Shown in pieces: positions 16,160 to 23,340 of a stretch of 64,000 bases of DNA. The stretch is taken from NCBI RefSeq assembly GCF_000740675.1, contig NZ_JPXI01000042.1:434001-498000 (forward strand), in the 5' to 3' direction. Position 1 is the stretch's first letter, and each line of letters opens with the position of its first letter. This DNA comes from Massilia sp. BSC265. GTDB lineage: Bacteria > Pseudomonadota > Gammaproteobacteria > Burkholderiales > Burkholderiaceae_D. Made by a program: the position numbers and the translations under genes. A model generated the notes under the pieces. That model was not told the origin of the DNA and made no database searches. It was given only the letters and a program-made list of their open reading frames with translations.

Positions 16160-19009
16160 TCAAGCCTTCAGCAAGGGCTTCAAGTACTTCCCGGTCACGC
16201 TCGCCTTGTTCTTCGCCACATCTTCCGGCGTGCCGCTCGCGACGATTGTGCCGCCGCCCGCGCCGCCTTCCGGCCCCAGGTCGACGATCCAGTCCGCAGT
16301 CTTGATCACGTCGAGGTTGTGCTCGATGATCGCCAGCGTATTGCCCTGGTCCCGCAGGCGGTGGATCACTTTCAGCAGCAGGTCGATGTCGGCGAAGTGC
16401 AGGCCGGTGGTCGGCTCGTCCAGGATGTACAGCGTACGCCCGGTATCGCGCTTGGACAGTTCCAGCGACAGCTTCACGCGCTGCGCCTCGCCGCCCGAGA
16501 GCGTGGTCGCGCTCTGGCCCAGCTTGATGTAGCCGAGGCCCACATCCAACAAGGTCTGCAGCTTGCGCGCGATGACCGGCACCGGCTTGAAGAACTCGTG
16601 CGCGTCCTCGACCGTCATCTCCAGCACTTCGGTGATGTTCTTGCCCTTGTACTGCACCTCGAGCGTCTCGCGGTTGTAACGCTTGCCGTGGCAGACGTCG
16701 CAAGGCACGTACACGTCCGGCAGGAAGTGCATCTCGACCTTGATCACGCCGTCGCCCTGGCAGGCTTCGCAGCGGCCGCCCTTCACGTTGAACGAGAAGC
16801 GGCCCGCCGAGTAGCCGCGTTCCTTCGCGGTCGGCACGGTGGCGAACAGGTCGCGGATCGGCGTGAACACGCCGGTGTAGGTCGCCGGGTTCGAACGTGG
16901 GGTGCGGCCGATCGGCGCCTGGTCGACCGAGATCACCTTGTCGAAGTGCTCGAGGCCGTGGATGGCGTCGTGCGGCGCCGGCTCGGTCTGCGAACCGTAC
17001 AGGTGGCGCGACAGGGCCGGGTACAGCGTGTCGTTGATCAGGGTCGATTTACCGGAACCCGAGACCCCCGTGACGCAGGTCAGCAGGCCGACCGGCAGTG
17101 TCAAGGAAACGTTCTTCAGGTTGTTGCCGGTGGCGCCGGTGATCACCAGCTGGCGCGCCGGGTCGGCCTTGGTACGCTTCTTCGGCACCTCGATCCTGCG
17201 GCGGCCGTCCAGGTACTGGGCGGTCAGCGAATGCTCGCTCTTCATGATCTCCGGCAGCGAGCCGGCCGCGATCACCGCGCCGCCATGCACGCCCGCACCC
17301 GGACCCATGTCGACGATATAGTCGGCAGTACGGATCGCATCCTCGTCATGCTCCACCACCAGCACGCTGTTGCCGATGTCGCGCAGGTGCTTCAAGGTCG
17401 CGATCAGGCGGTCGTTGTCGCGCTGGTGCAGGCCGATCGAAGGCTCGTCCAGCACGTACATCACGCCGGTCAGGCCCGAACCGATCTGCGAGGCCAGGCG
17501 GATGCGCTGGGCTTCGCCGCCCGACAGGGTATCGGCGCTGCGGTCGAGCGACAGGTAGTCGAGGCCGACGTTGTTCAGGAATTTCAGGCGGGCCGTGATT
17601 TCCTTGATGACGCGCTCGGCGATGTCCTTCTTGGCGCCGGTCAGTTCCAGCGTCTCGAAGAAGGCGAGGGTGTCGCGCAAGGGCTTGTCCGAGACTTCAT
17701 AAATGGCGCGCTGCTGGGCGCCCTGGCCGATCTTCACGTAACGCGCTTCGGTGCGCAGGCGCGCACCGTCGCAGACCGGGCATTTCTTTTCGTTGATGAA
17801 CTTGGCCAGCTCTTCCTTGACCGCCATCGAGTCCGTCTCGCGGTAGCGGCGCTGCAGGTTGTTGACCACGCCTTCGAACGTGTGCTCGCGGATCACGGTG
17901 CGGCCGCGCTCGTTGACGTAGCTGAACGGGATTGCGGTCTTGCCCGAGCCGAACAGCACGGCATCCTGGGCCGACTTCGGCAGGGTCTCGAAAGGCTTGT
18001 CGAGGTCGAAGTCGTAGTGGGCCGCCAGGCTCTGCAGCATCTGGTAGTAGAACTGGTTGCGGCGGTCCCAGCCTTTCACGGCGCCGGAGGCCAGCGACAG
18101 GTGCGGGAAGGCGACAATGCGCTTCGGATCGAAGAACTCGATGTGGCCGAGGCCGTCGCACTCCTGGCAGGCGCCCATCGGATTGTTGAACGAGAACAGA
18201 CGCGGCTCCAATTCCTGCAGCGAGTAGCCGCAGACATTGCAGGCGAACTTGTTCGAGAAGACGGTTTCCTTCTCGGTGTCCATTTCATAAGCCACGGCGC
18301 GGCCATCGGCGAGGCGCAGTGCGGTCTCGAAGCTTTCGGCAAGACGCTGCTTGATGTCGGGATTGACCTTGACGCGGTCGATCACGACATCGATCGTGTG
18401 CTTTTCAGTCTTCTTGAGCTTGGGCAGCTCGTCGATCTCATGGATCCTGGCCGCGCCCACGCCGCTGGCGACGCGGAAGCGCACGAAGCCCTGGGCCTGC
18501 ATGGCCTGGAACAGGTCGGTATGCTCGCCCTTGCGGTTGGCCACGACCGGCGCCAGGATCATCAGCTTGGTACCCTCCGGCATGGCAAGCACGGAGTCGA
18601 CCATCTGCGATACGGTCTGAGCCGCCAGCGGCTCGTGCGGATGCTGCGGGCAGTAGGGCGTGCCGACGCGCGCGTACAGCAGGCGCAGGTAGTCGTGGAT
18701 CTCGGTGACGGTGCCGACGGTCGAACGCGGGTTGTGCGAGGTGGCCTTCTGCTCGATCGAGATCGCCGGCGACAGGCCCTCGATCAGGTCGACGTCCGGC
18801 TTTTCCATCAGCTGCAGGAACTGGCGCGCGTAGGCCGACAGCGACTCGACGTAGCGGCGCTGGCCTTCCGCATAGAGGGTATCGAAGGCGAGCGACGACT
18901 TGCCCGAACCCGAGAGGCCCGTGATGACGATCAGCTTGTTGCGCGGAAGGTCGAGGTTGATGTTCTTCAGGTTGTGCGTGCGTGCGCCGCGGATGCGAAT
19001 TTCTTCCAT
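16160..19009 (-). CDS. uvrA: Excinuclease ABC subunit A
   Basis: Damage-recognition ATPase of nucleotide excision repair; the dimer loads UvrB at lesions. The 949-residue protein has two ABC modules: Walker A GLSGSGKSS at about residues 31-39 and GVSGSGKST in the second half, with signature motifs LSGGEAQRIRLASQ and LSGGEAQRVKLS. Zinc-finger cysteines are visible in CNVCGY...CQECDG, CPVCDGAR and CEACQGDG...CDVCHGKRYN. Length is normal. The gene diverges from ssb, an arrangement shared with other proteobacteria, and a weak LexA-like site lies in the spacer. Confidence 0.98.
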   Translation of the reverse strand: MEEIRIRGARTHNLKNINLDLPRNKLIVITGLSGSGKSSLAFDTLYAEGQRRYVESLSAYARQFLQLMEKPDVDLIEGLSPAISIEQKATSHNPRSTVGTVTEIHDYLRLLYARVGTPYCPQHPHEPLAAQTVSQMVDSVLAMPEGTKLMILAPVVANRKGEHTDLFQAMQAQGFVRFRVASGVGAARIHEIDELPKLKKTEKHTIDVVIDRVKVNPDIKQRLAESFETALRLADGRAVAYEMDTEKETVFSNKFACNVCGYSLQELEPRLFSFNNPMGACQECDGLGHIEFFDPKRIVAFPHLSLASGAVKGWDRRNQFYYQMLQSLAAHYDFDLDKPFETLPKSAQDAVLFGSGKTAIPFSYVNERGRTVIREHTFEGVVNNLQRRYRETDSMAVKEELAKFINEKKCPVCDGARLRTEARYVKIGQGAQQRAIYEVSDKPLRDTLAFFETLELTGAKKDIAERVIKEITARLKFLNNVGLDYLSLDRSADTLSGGEAQRIRLASQIGSGLTGVMYVLDEPSIGLHQRDNDRLIATLKHLRDIGNSVLVVEHDEDAIRTADYIVDMGPGAGVHGGAVIAAGSLPEIMKSEHSLTAQYLDGRRRIEVPKKRTKADPARQLVITGATGNNLKNVSLTLPVGLLTCVTGVSGSGKSTLINDTLYPALSRHLYGSQTEPAPHDAIHGLEHFDKVISVDQAPIGRTPRSNPATYTGVFTPIRDLFATVPTAKERGYSAGRFSFNVKGGRCEACQGDGVIKVEMHFLPDVYVPCDVCHGKRYNRETLEVQYKGKNITEVLEMTVEDAHEFFKPVPVIARKLQTLLDVGLGYIKLGQSATTLSGGEAQRVKLSLELSKRDTGRTLYILDEPTTGLHFADIDLLLKVIHRLRDQGNTLAIIEHNLDVIKTADWIVDLGPEGGAGGGTIVASGTPEDVAKNKASVTGKYLKPLLKA

Positions 19010-19458
19010 TAGTCTTTTTGCAGGCTTTCAGTCAAAGTTTGCAGGGCCGGCGCACGAAGGACTGTCGCGGTGAGCGGGCCAATGGGGGAGAACCTAGTAG
19101 TGTAGCTGGTTTTTCGAAGTGCTGTACATGCATCCAGCAGTTTTGTGCCTTCAGGATACGTTTCGATGGCGAACTGGAACGCACCTGCGACGGGCGAAAA
19201 GCCGGGTTCGACGTATGTGGGCCGGTTCGCCGGCTGTTCAATGACAAAGCGTTCAGTAATCGGAAATTTTCATGTAAGTGCGGGTCAAACCCGGGAAATC
19301 AGGGGTCGAGCCAGCGCAATCGAACGCATGGCGGGACACGCAAAATCTGCTTTTTTTCTCTGCCTTTCGGCCCCATAATAGTTGGCTGCAGCATACGTTC
19401 CCTGACGTTGAGTACCCACGCAGAGTCAGGGCTCTACAAAACTCACTGGAGTAACAAC
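19010..19458. other. Divergent uvrA-ssb spacer
   Basis: This 449-base region contains the promoters of uvrA and ssb. Besides a LexA-like site at 19120-19139 no strong element was found. A frame open from 18982 into ssb is fortuitous: it starts inside uvrA and has no ribosome-binding site, whereas ssb has a proper start at 19459. Confidence 0.55.
19120..19139. promoter_or_regulatory. Weak LexA-like site between uvrA and ssb
   Basis: TGCTGTACATGCATCCAGCA has CTGT, eight bases, then CCAG instead of ACAG, with outer TG/CA symmetry. In E. coli uvrA and ssb share a LexA site in the same position, which is the main support. One core mismatch keeps confidence low. Confidence 0.4.
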
Positions 19459-19956
19459 ATGGCATCAGTCAACAAGGTCATCATCGTCGGCAACCTGGGC
19501 CGCGACCCGGAAATCCGCTACATGCCGAGCGGCGACGCGATCGCCAACATCGCGGTGGCCACCTCGTACAAGTCGAAGGACCGCCAGACCGGCGAACAGA
19601 AAGAACTGACCGAATGGCACCGCATCTCGTTCTTCGGCCGCCTGGCCGAGATCGTGGGCCAGTACCTCAAGAAGGGCTCCTCGGTCTACGTCGAAGGCCG
19701 CCTGCAGACCCGCAAGTACACCGACAAGGACGGCATCGAGCGCTACGCGACCGACATCATCGCCGAGAATATGCAGATGCTGGGCGGCCGCCAGGGAATG
19801 GGTGGTGGCGACAGCATGGGCGGCATGGATGACGGCGGCTACGAGCCTCAGCAGCGCCCGGCACCGCGCCAGGCCCCGCCGGCACCGGCAGCCCGTCCGC
19901 AGCCGCAGCGTCCGGCGCCGAACTTCTCGGACATGGACGACGACATTCCTTTCTAA
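19459..19956 (+). CDS. ssb: Single-stranded DNA-binding protein
   Basis: A 165-residue SSB that coats single-stranded DNA in replication, repair and recombination. The N-terminal OB fold covers about residues 1-110 (MASVNKVIIVGNLGRDPEIRYMPSG ... WHRISFFGRLAEIVGQYLKKGSSVYVEGRL). A Gly-rich then Pro/Gln/Ala-rich linker leads to the acidic tip FSDMDDDIPF, the partner-docking motif that recruits repair and replication proteins. CTGGAGTAACAAC precedes the ATG at 19459. Divergent from uvrA and closed by a strong terminator. Confidence 0.98.
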   Translation: MASVNKVIIVGNLGRDPEIRYMPSGDAIANIAVATSYKSKDRQTGEQKELTEWHRISFFGRLAEIVGQYLKKGSSVYVEGRLQTRKYTDKDGIERYATDIIAENMQMLGGRQGMGGGDSMGGMDDGGYEPQQRPAPRQAPPAPAARPQPQRPAPNFSDMDDDIPF

Positions 19957-19980
19957 GCGCCAGCCGCAGGCTCGACACGA

Positions 19981-20007
19981 AACCCATTCCCAGGAATGGG
20001 TTTTTTT
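19981..20007 (+). terminator. Rho-independent terminator of ssb
   Basis: AACCCATTC/GAATGGGTT stem with a short loop followed by seven T residues. Confidence 0.92.
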
Positions 20008-20201
20008 ATGCTTAGATATTTTCTCCTGGCCCAGTGGCTGATGCGGTGGGCAAGGCGTGTCCCGCGGCCGCAGTCCGCCCATCGAACAGGATGACGGCAG
20101 CCGCGACGCCGCCAGCCTTCTCCGGTTGGTCGAGCGCCCGAACACGGCCGCACCGATCAGGGTGGTATCGAACAGGTCGTTCCGGCAGTTCCACCAAAGC
20201 G

Positions 20202-20600
20202 CTAAGGCCCGCCGGGAACGTCGTCGTCCGGCTCCTCGGGAATGGCATATACCTTGCCCGCCGTCGCCCCCGCCCCATGCCTGCGCGCCCGCAGGTCGCG
20301 GTACACGGCGGCGCGCATGATGGTCATCGTTACCACCGGGGCCGTCAGGAACAGGAAGATCGTGATCAGGATTTCGTGGATGACCAGGCGCGCCTGCGCC
20401 GCCGTGAAAAAGATCATCGACGCCAGCAGCACGCAGGCCGCGCCGAGCGTGACGACCAGGGCCGGGCCGTGGATGCGCTGGTAGAAAGAGGGCAGGCGCA
20501 GCAGGCCGAGGGCGCCGATCAGGATGATGCTGGCGCCCAGCACCAGCAGCAGCGCAACCGGCAGCGCCGCCCAGTCGGAGATGTCCTCGATGCCGCTCAT
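20202..20600 (-). CDS. mrpG: Mrp cation/proton antiporter subunit G
   Basis: Small 132-residue membrane subunit with three hydrophobic segments (ALPVALLLVLGASIILIGALGLLRL, ALVVTLGAACVLLASMIFFTA, ILITIFLFLTAPVVTMTIMRAAVY), the MnhG/PhaG pattern, plus a polar tail. The start at 20600 overlaps the stop of mrpF as ATGA, so it is the last gene of the operon. Mrp complexes exchange Na+ or K+ for protons and support alkali and salt tolerance. Confidence 0.93.
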   Translation of the reverse strand: MSGIEDISDWAALPVALLLVLGASIILIGALGLLRLPSFYQRIHGPALVVTLGAACVLLASMIFFTAAQARLVIHEILITIFLFLTAPVVTMTIMRAAVYRDLRARRHGAGATAGKVYAIPEEPDDDVPGGP

Positions 20601-20875
20601 TCGATGATCTCCCCTCGCATCAGGAACTTGGCCAGGGCCACGGTCGATGCGAAGCCAAACAGCGCTACCAGCAGCGCCACCTCGAAATACACCTGGGTGC
20701 CGAAGCGGATGCCGAGCACGATCGCCAGCAGCATGGCCGAGATCCAGAGTGTGTCGAGGGCCAGCACGCGGTCGTGCGCCGAAGGGCCGATCAGCAGCCG
20801 CAAGGTGCACAGCAGCATCGCCAGCAGCACGCAGACCAGCGCGTAGCCGATCGCGATCTCAAGCAGGGTGTCCAT
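20597..20875 (-). CDS. mrpF: Mrp cation/proton antiporter subunit F
   Basis: A 92-residue MnhF/PhaF subunit with three membrane segments (EIAIGYALVCVLLAMLLCTLRLL, ALDTLWISAMLLAIVLGIRF, YFEVALLVALFGFASTVALAKFL) and the typical GPSAHDRVLALD loop. It overlaps mrpE by 17 bases and mrpG by four, which indicates translational coupling within the antiporter operon. Confidence 0.94.
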   Translation of the reverse strand: MDTLLEIAIGYALVCVLLAMLLCTLRLLIGPSAHDRVLALDTLWISAMLLAIVLGIRFGTQVYFEVALLVALFGFASTVALAKFLMRGEIIE

Positions 20876-21377
20876 GGTCGTCCTCCGGTTCGAAGATGGT
20901 GATCAAGGGGCGCTCGTAGCGGTTCTTGATGGTGTTGATCCACCACTGCGCGTCGTGCAGGTCGAGCACGTGCATCGACAGCTCGTAGTGCTCCGGCAGG
21001 ATCTCGACCCAGACGGTGCCCGGTGTCATGGTGATCAGGCAGGACAGCATCGCAAGGCCGTAGGGGTCGCGGATCGTCAGCGGCACGCGGATGAACTGTG
21101 CGTTCGCCTTCTGTTTGCTCCCGAGCAGGATGATGCGGCTGACGTTGAAGCACGAGCGCACGATCTCCACCGTGGCCATCACCAGCAGGCGCAGCATGGC
21201 CGCCGGGGCGCGCATGCGTGGGTAGCCGAGCGGCACCAGGCGGCGCGACAGCAGCGGCACCGCGATGCCAAGCAGTACACCTAGCAGTAGATTGCCCGGT
21301 GAAAGCGACTGGTTCAGCAGCAGCCACAGGGCGCACAGCCCTAGCGACACGACCGGGTGGGGCAGCAAGTGCTTCAT
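20859..21377 (-). CDS. mrpE: Mrp cation/proton antiporter subunit E
   Basis: A 172-residue MnhE subunit: hydrophobic N-terminal half (HPVVSLGLCALWLLLNQSLSPGNLLLGVLLGIAVPLLS) and a conserved soluble half with RVPLTIRDPYGLAMLSCLITMTPGTVWVEI. The start at 21377 overlaps the mrpD stop as ATGA. A longer open frame through the mrpD region in this frame is a shadow of mrpD. Confidence 0.95.
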   Translation of the reverse strand: MKHLLPHPVVSLGLCALWLLLNQSLSPGNLLLGVLLGIAVPLLSRRLVPLGYPRMRAPAAMLRLLVMATVEIVRSCFNVSRIILLGSKQKANAQFIRVPLTIRDPYGLAMLSCLITMTPGTVWVEILPEHYELSMHVLDLHDAQWWINTIKNRYERPLITIFEPEDDHGHPA

Positions 21378-22999
21378 GGCGCCTCCCCCGGCCGGTGCGC
21401 GGACGAGGCCGGCCCCGGGAGCGCCGGCGTGCCCAGCACGCGCTCGATGTACAGGGCCGGCCGGTGCAGTTCGCCGCTGGCACGCGCCAGGTAGTCCAGC
21501 ACCGGCCGTGCCTGCAGCGTGAGCGCCACCGACGCCAGCAGCAGCGCTGCCACCGGGATCACTTCCGAGGCGTGCAGGCGCGGCGGTCCGATCGCCTCCG
21601 TAGCCCAGAAGGTGCGCACGCCGAAGCGCATCAGGGACACGATCGCGATCAGGCTGGAGCCGAATACCAGGGCCATCAGGGTCCAGCCGGCGGCGCCGAT
21701 GCCCGGCGCGCCCGGCCCCGGGTTGAGCACCGCGTGGAACATGCCGAACTTGGCGACGAAGCCCGACAGGGGCGGCAGGCCCGCGATGATGAGGGCGCAG
21801 GCCATGAAGGCCAGCGACAGGAAGGCCATCGCGGCCGGTACGCCGGTGCCCTTGGGCTCGGCCGGGGCGTCCTCGACCGCGTAGGCTTCCGCCGTCAGGG
21901 CCAGCATCGCGGCGCCCGGCGTGCGGATGCGGTCCACCAGTTCGATCAACAGCACGAAAGCGGCCAGGGCGAGCGTCGAGGCGAAGAAGTAGTACAGCCC
22001 GGCCGTGACGAGGGAAGCCTGGCCGTAGCCGATCACCGCCAGCAGCGTGCCGGACGAGACGATGGCGGCATAGCCGGCCAGGCGACCGGCGGTGTCGGTG
22101 GCGAGCATGCCGGCGGCGCCGAACACGATGCTGGCCATGCCGCCCCACAGCAGCGCCTCGTAGCCGAAGCGGGCACTGTCGGGGAACACCAGCAGCCAGA
22201 CCCGCAGCACTGCGTAGGCGCCAACCTTGGTCATCAGGACCAGCATCACGGCCACCGGCGGGGAAGCCGCGGCGTAGGTCGTGGGGAGCCAGAAGCCGAG
22301 CGGCCACATGGCGCCCTTGACCAGGAAGGCCAGCGCCAGCACGGCCAGGCCGGTGTGCAGCAGGCCGATCCGGCCGGCATCCACCGCGTCGATGCGCGCC
22401 GCCAGGTCCGCCATGTTGAGGGTGCCGACCGTGGCATAGATCAGGGCAACACCGATCAGGAACAGCAGGGAAGCGGCCAGGTTGATGGCGATGTAATGGA
22501 GGCTGGCGCGCAGGCGCACGGCGTTGTAGCCGTGCAGGACCAGGCCGTAGGAGGCGGCCAGCATCACCTCGAAGAACACGAACAGGTTGAACAGGTCGTG
22601 GGTCAGGAACGCGCCATTGATTCCCATCAGCAGGAACTGGAACAGCGAATGGAAATGCACCCCGATCCGGCTCCAGCGCGGCCGGGCGTAATGCAGCGCG
22701 GCCAGCGCCAGCACGGCGGTGAGCAGCAGCATGGCGGCGGCCAGGCGGTCGGCCACCAGCGTGATGCCGAAGGGGGCGGCCCAGTTGGCCCCGAAGTAGA
22801 CGCCGATGCCGCCCGGGCGACCGCCGTCGGCAAGGGCGCCCAGCGCCAGTGCGGTGGCCAGTTGGGCCAGCACCGAGCCGTAGGCGAGGCCGAACTTGAG
22901 GTCGTGGCGGCCCTGGGTCAAGGGCGCCAGCAGCGCGCCGCACAGCAGCGGCAGCACGACCGGGACGGCAACCAGGTGGGCAGTCCAGTCCAGGCTCAT
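21374..22999 (-). CDS. mrpD: Mrp cation/proton antiporter subunit D
   Basis: A 541-residue NuoN/NuoL-like proton-translocating subunit with about 14 membrane helices. Conserved ion-path features include KGAMWPLGFWLPTTYAAASPPVAVMLVLMTKVGAYAVLRV and the NGAFLTHDLFNLFVFFEVML helix carrying the key glutamate. The C-terminal SGFVAKFGMFHAVL is typical. It overlaps mrpC and mrpE by four bases each. MrpA and MrpD are the subunits believed to carry protons. Confidence 0.96.
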   Translation of the reverse strand: MSLDWTAHLVAVPVVLPLLCGALLAPLTQGRHDLKFGLAYGSVLAQLATALALGALADGGRPGGIGVYFGANWAAPFGITLVADRLAAAMLLLTAVLALAALHYARPRWSRIGVHFHSLFQFLLMGINGAFLTHDLFNLFVFFEVMLAASYGLVLHGYNAVRLRASLHYIAINLAASLLFLIGVALIYATVGTLNMADLAARIDAVDAGRIGLLHTGLAVLALAFLVKGAMWPLGFWLPTTYAAASPPVAVMLVLMTKVGAYAVLRVWLLVFPDSARFGYEALLWGGMASIVFGAAGMLATDTAGRLAGYAAIVSSGTLLAVIGYGQASLVTAGLYYFFASTLALAAFVLLIELVDRIRTPGAAMLALTAEAYAVEDAPAEPKGTGVPAAMAFLSLAFMACALIIAGLPPLSGFVAKFGMFHAVLNPGPGAPGIGAAGWTLMALVFGSSLIAIVSLMRFGVRTFWATEAIGPPRLHASEVIPVAALLLASVALTLQARPVLDYLARASGELHRPALYIERVLGTPALPGPASSAHRPGEAP

Positions 23000-23340
23000 G
23001 GCGGCGGCTCCGCGCCGTCGACGTGGTCGGTGCCTGCCAGGCCGCGCGCGCCGATCATCACCACCAGGTAGAGGGCGGTGGTGGCGAAGCCGATCACGAT
23101 GGCCGTCAGTACCAGGGCTTGCGGCACCGGGTCGGCCAGCGCCGCCGGGTCGGCTACCTTGCCCGGCGGCGTGAGCGGCGGTCGGTCCACGGCGAGACCG
23201 CCCATGACGAAGATGAACAGGTTGACGGCATACGACATCAGCAGCAGGCCGATGAGCACCTGGAAGCTGCGCGGACGCAGGATCAGCCAGATGCCGGCGC
23301 CGAACACGATGCCGATGGCGAGCGAGATGACGGCCTCCAT
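22996..23340 (-). CDS. mrpC: Mrp cation/proton antiporter subunit C
   Basis: A 114-residue NuoK-like subunit with three helices (VISLAIGIVFGAGIWLILRPR, VLIGLLLMSYAVNLFIFVMG, ALVLTAIVIGFATTALYLVVMI) and the conserved DPVPQALVLTAIVIG loop. Its ATG overlaps the mrpA stop (TAATG) and its stop overlaps the mrpD start (ATGA). Confidence 0.95.
   Translation of the reverse strand: MEAVISLAIGIVFGAGIWLILRPRSFQVLIGLLLMSYAVNLFIFVMGGLAVDRPPLTPPGKVADPAALADPVPQALVLTAIVIGFATTALYLVVMIGARGLAGTDHVDGAEPPP

Noticed and set aside
16121..19012. A 963-codon frame on the plus strand opposite uvrA
   Set aside because: It is the mirror of uvrA with low-complexity composition; all UvrA motifs lie on the minus strand.
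18982..19458. Extension of ssb back into uvrA
   Set aside because: The extra residues do not resemble SSB, and the ssb start MASVNKVIIVGNLG has a proper position and spacing.
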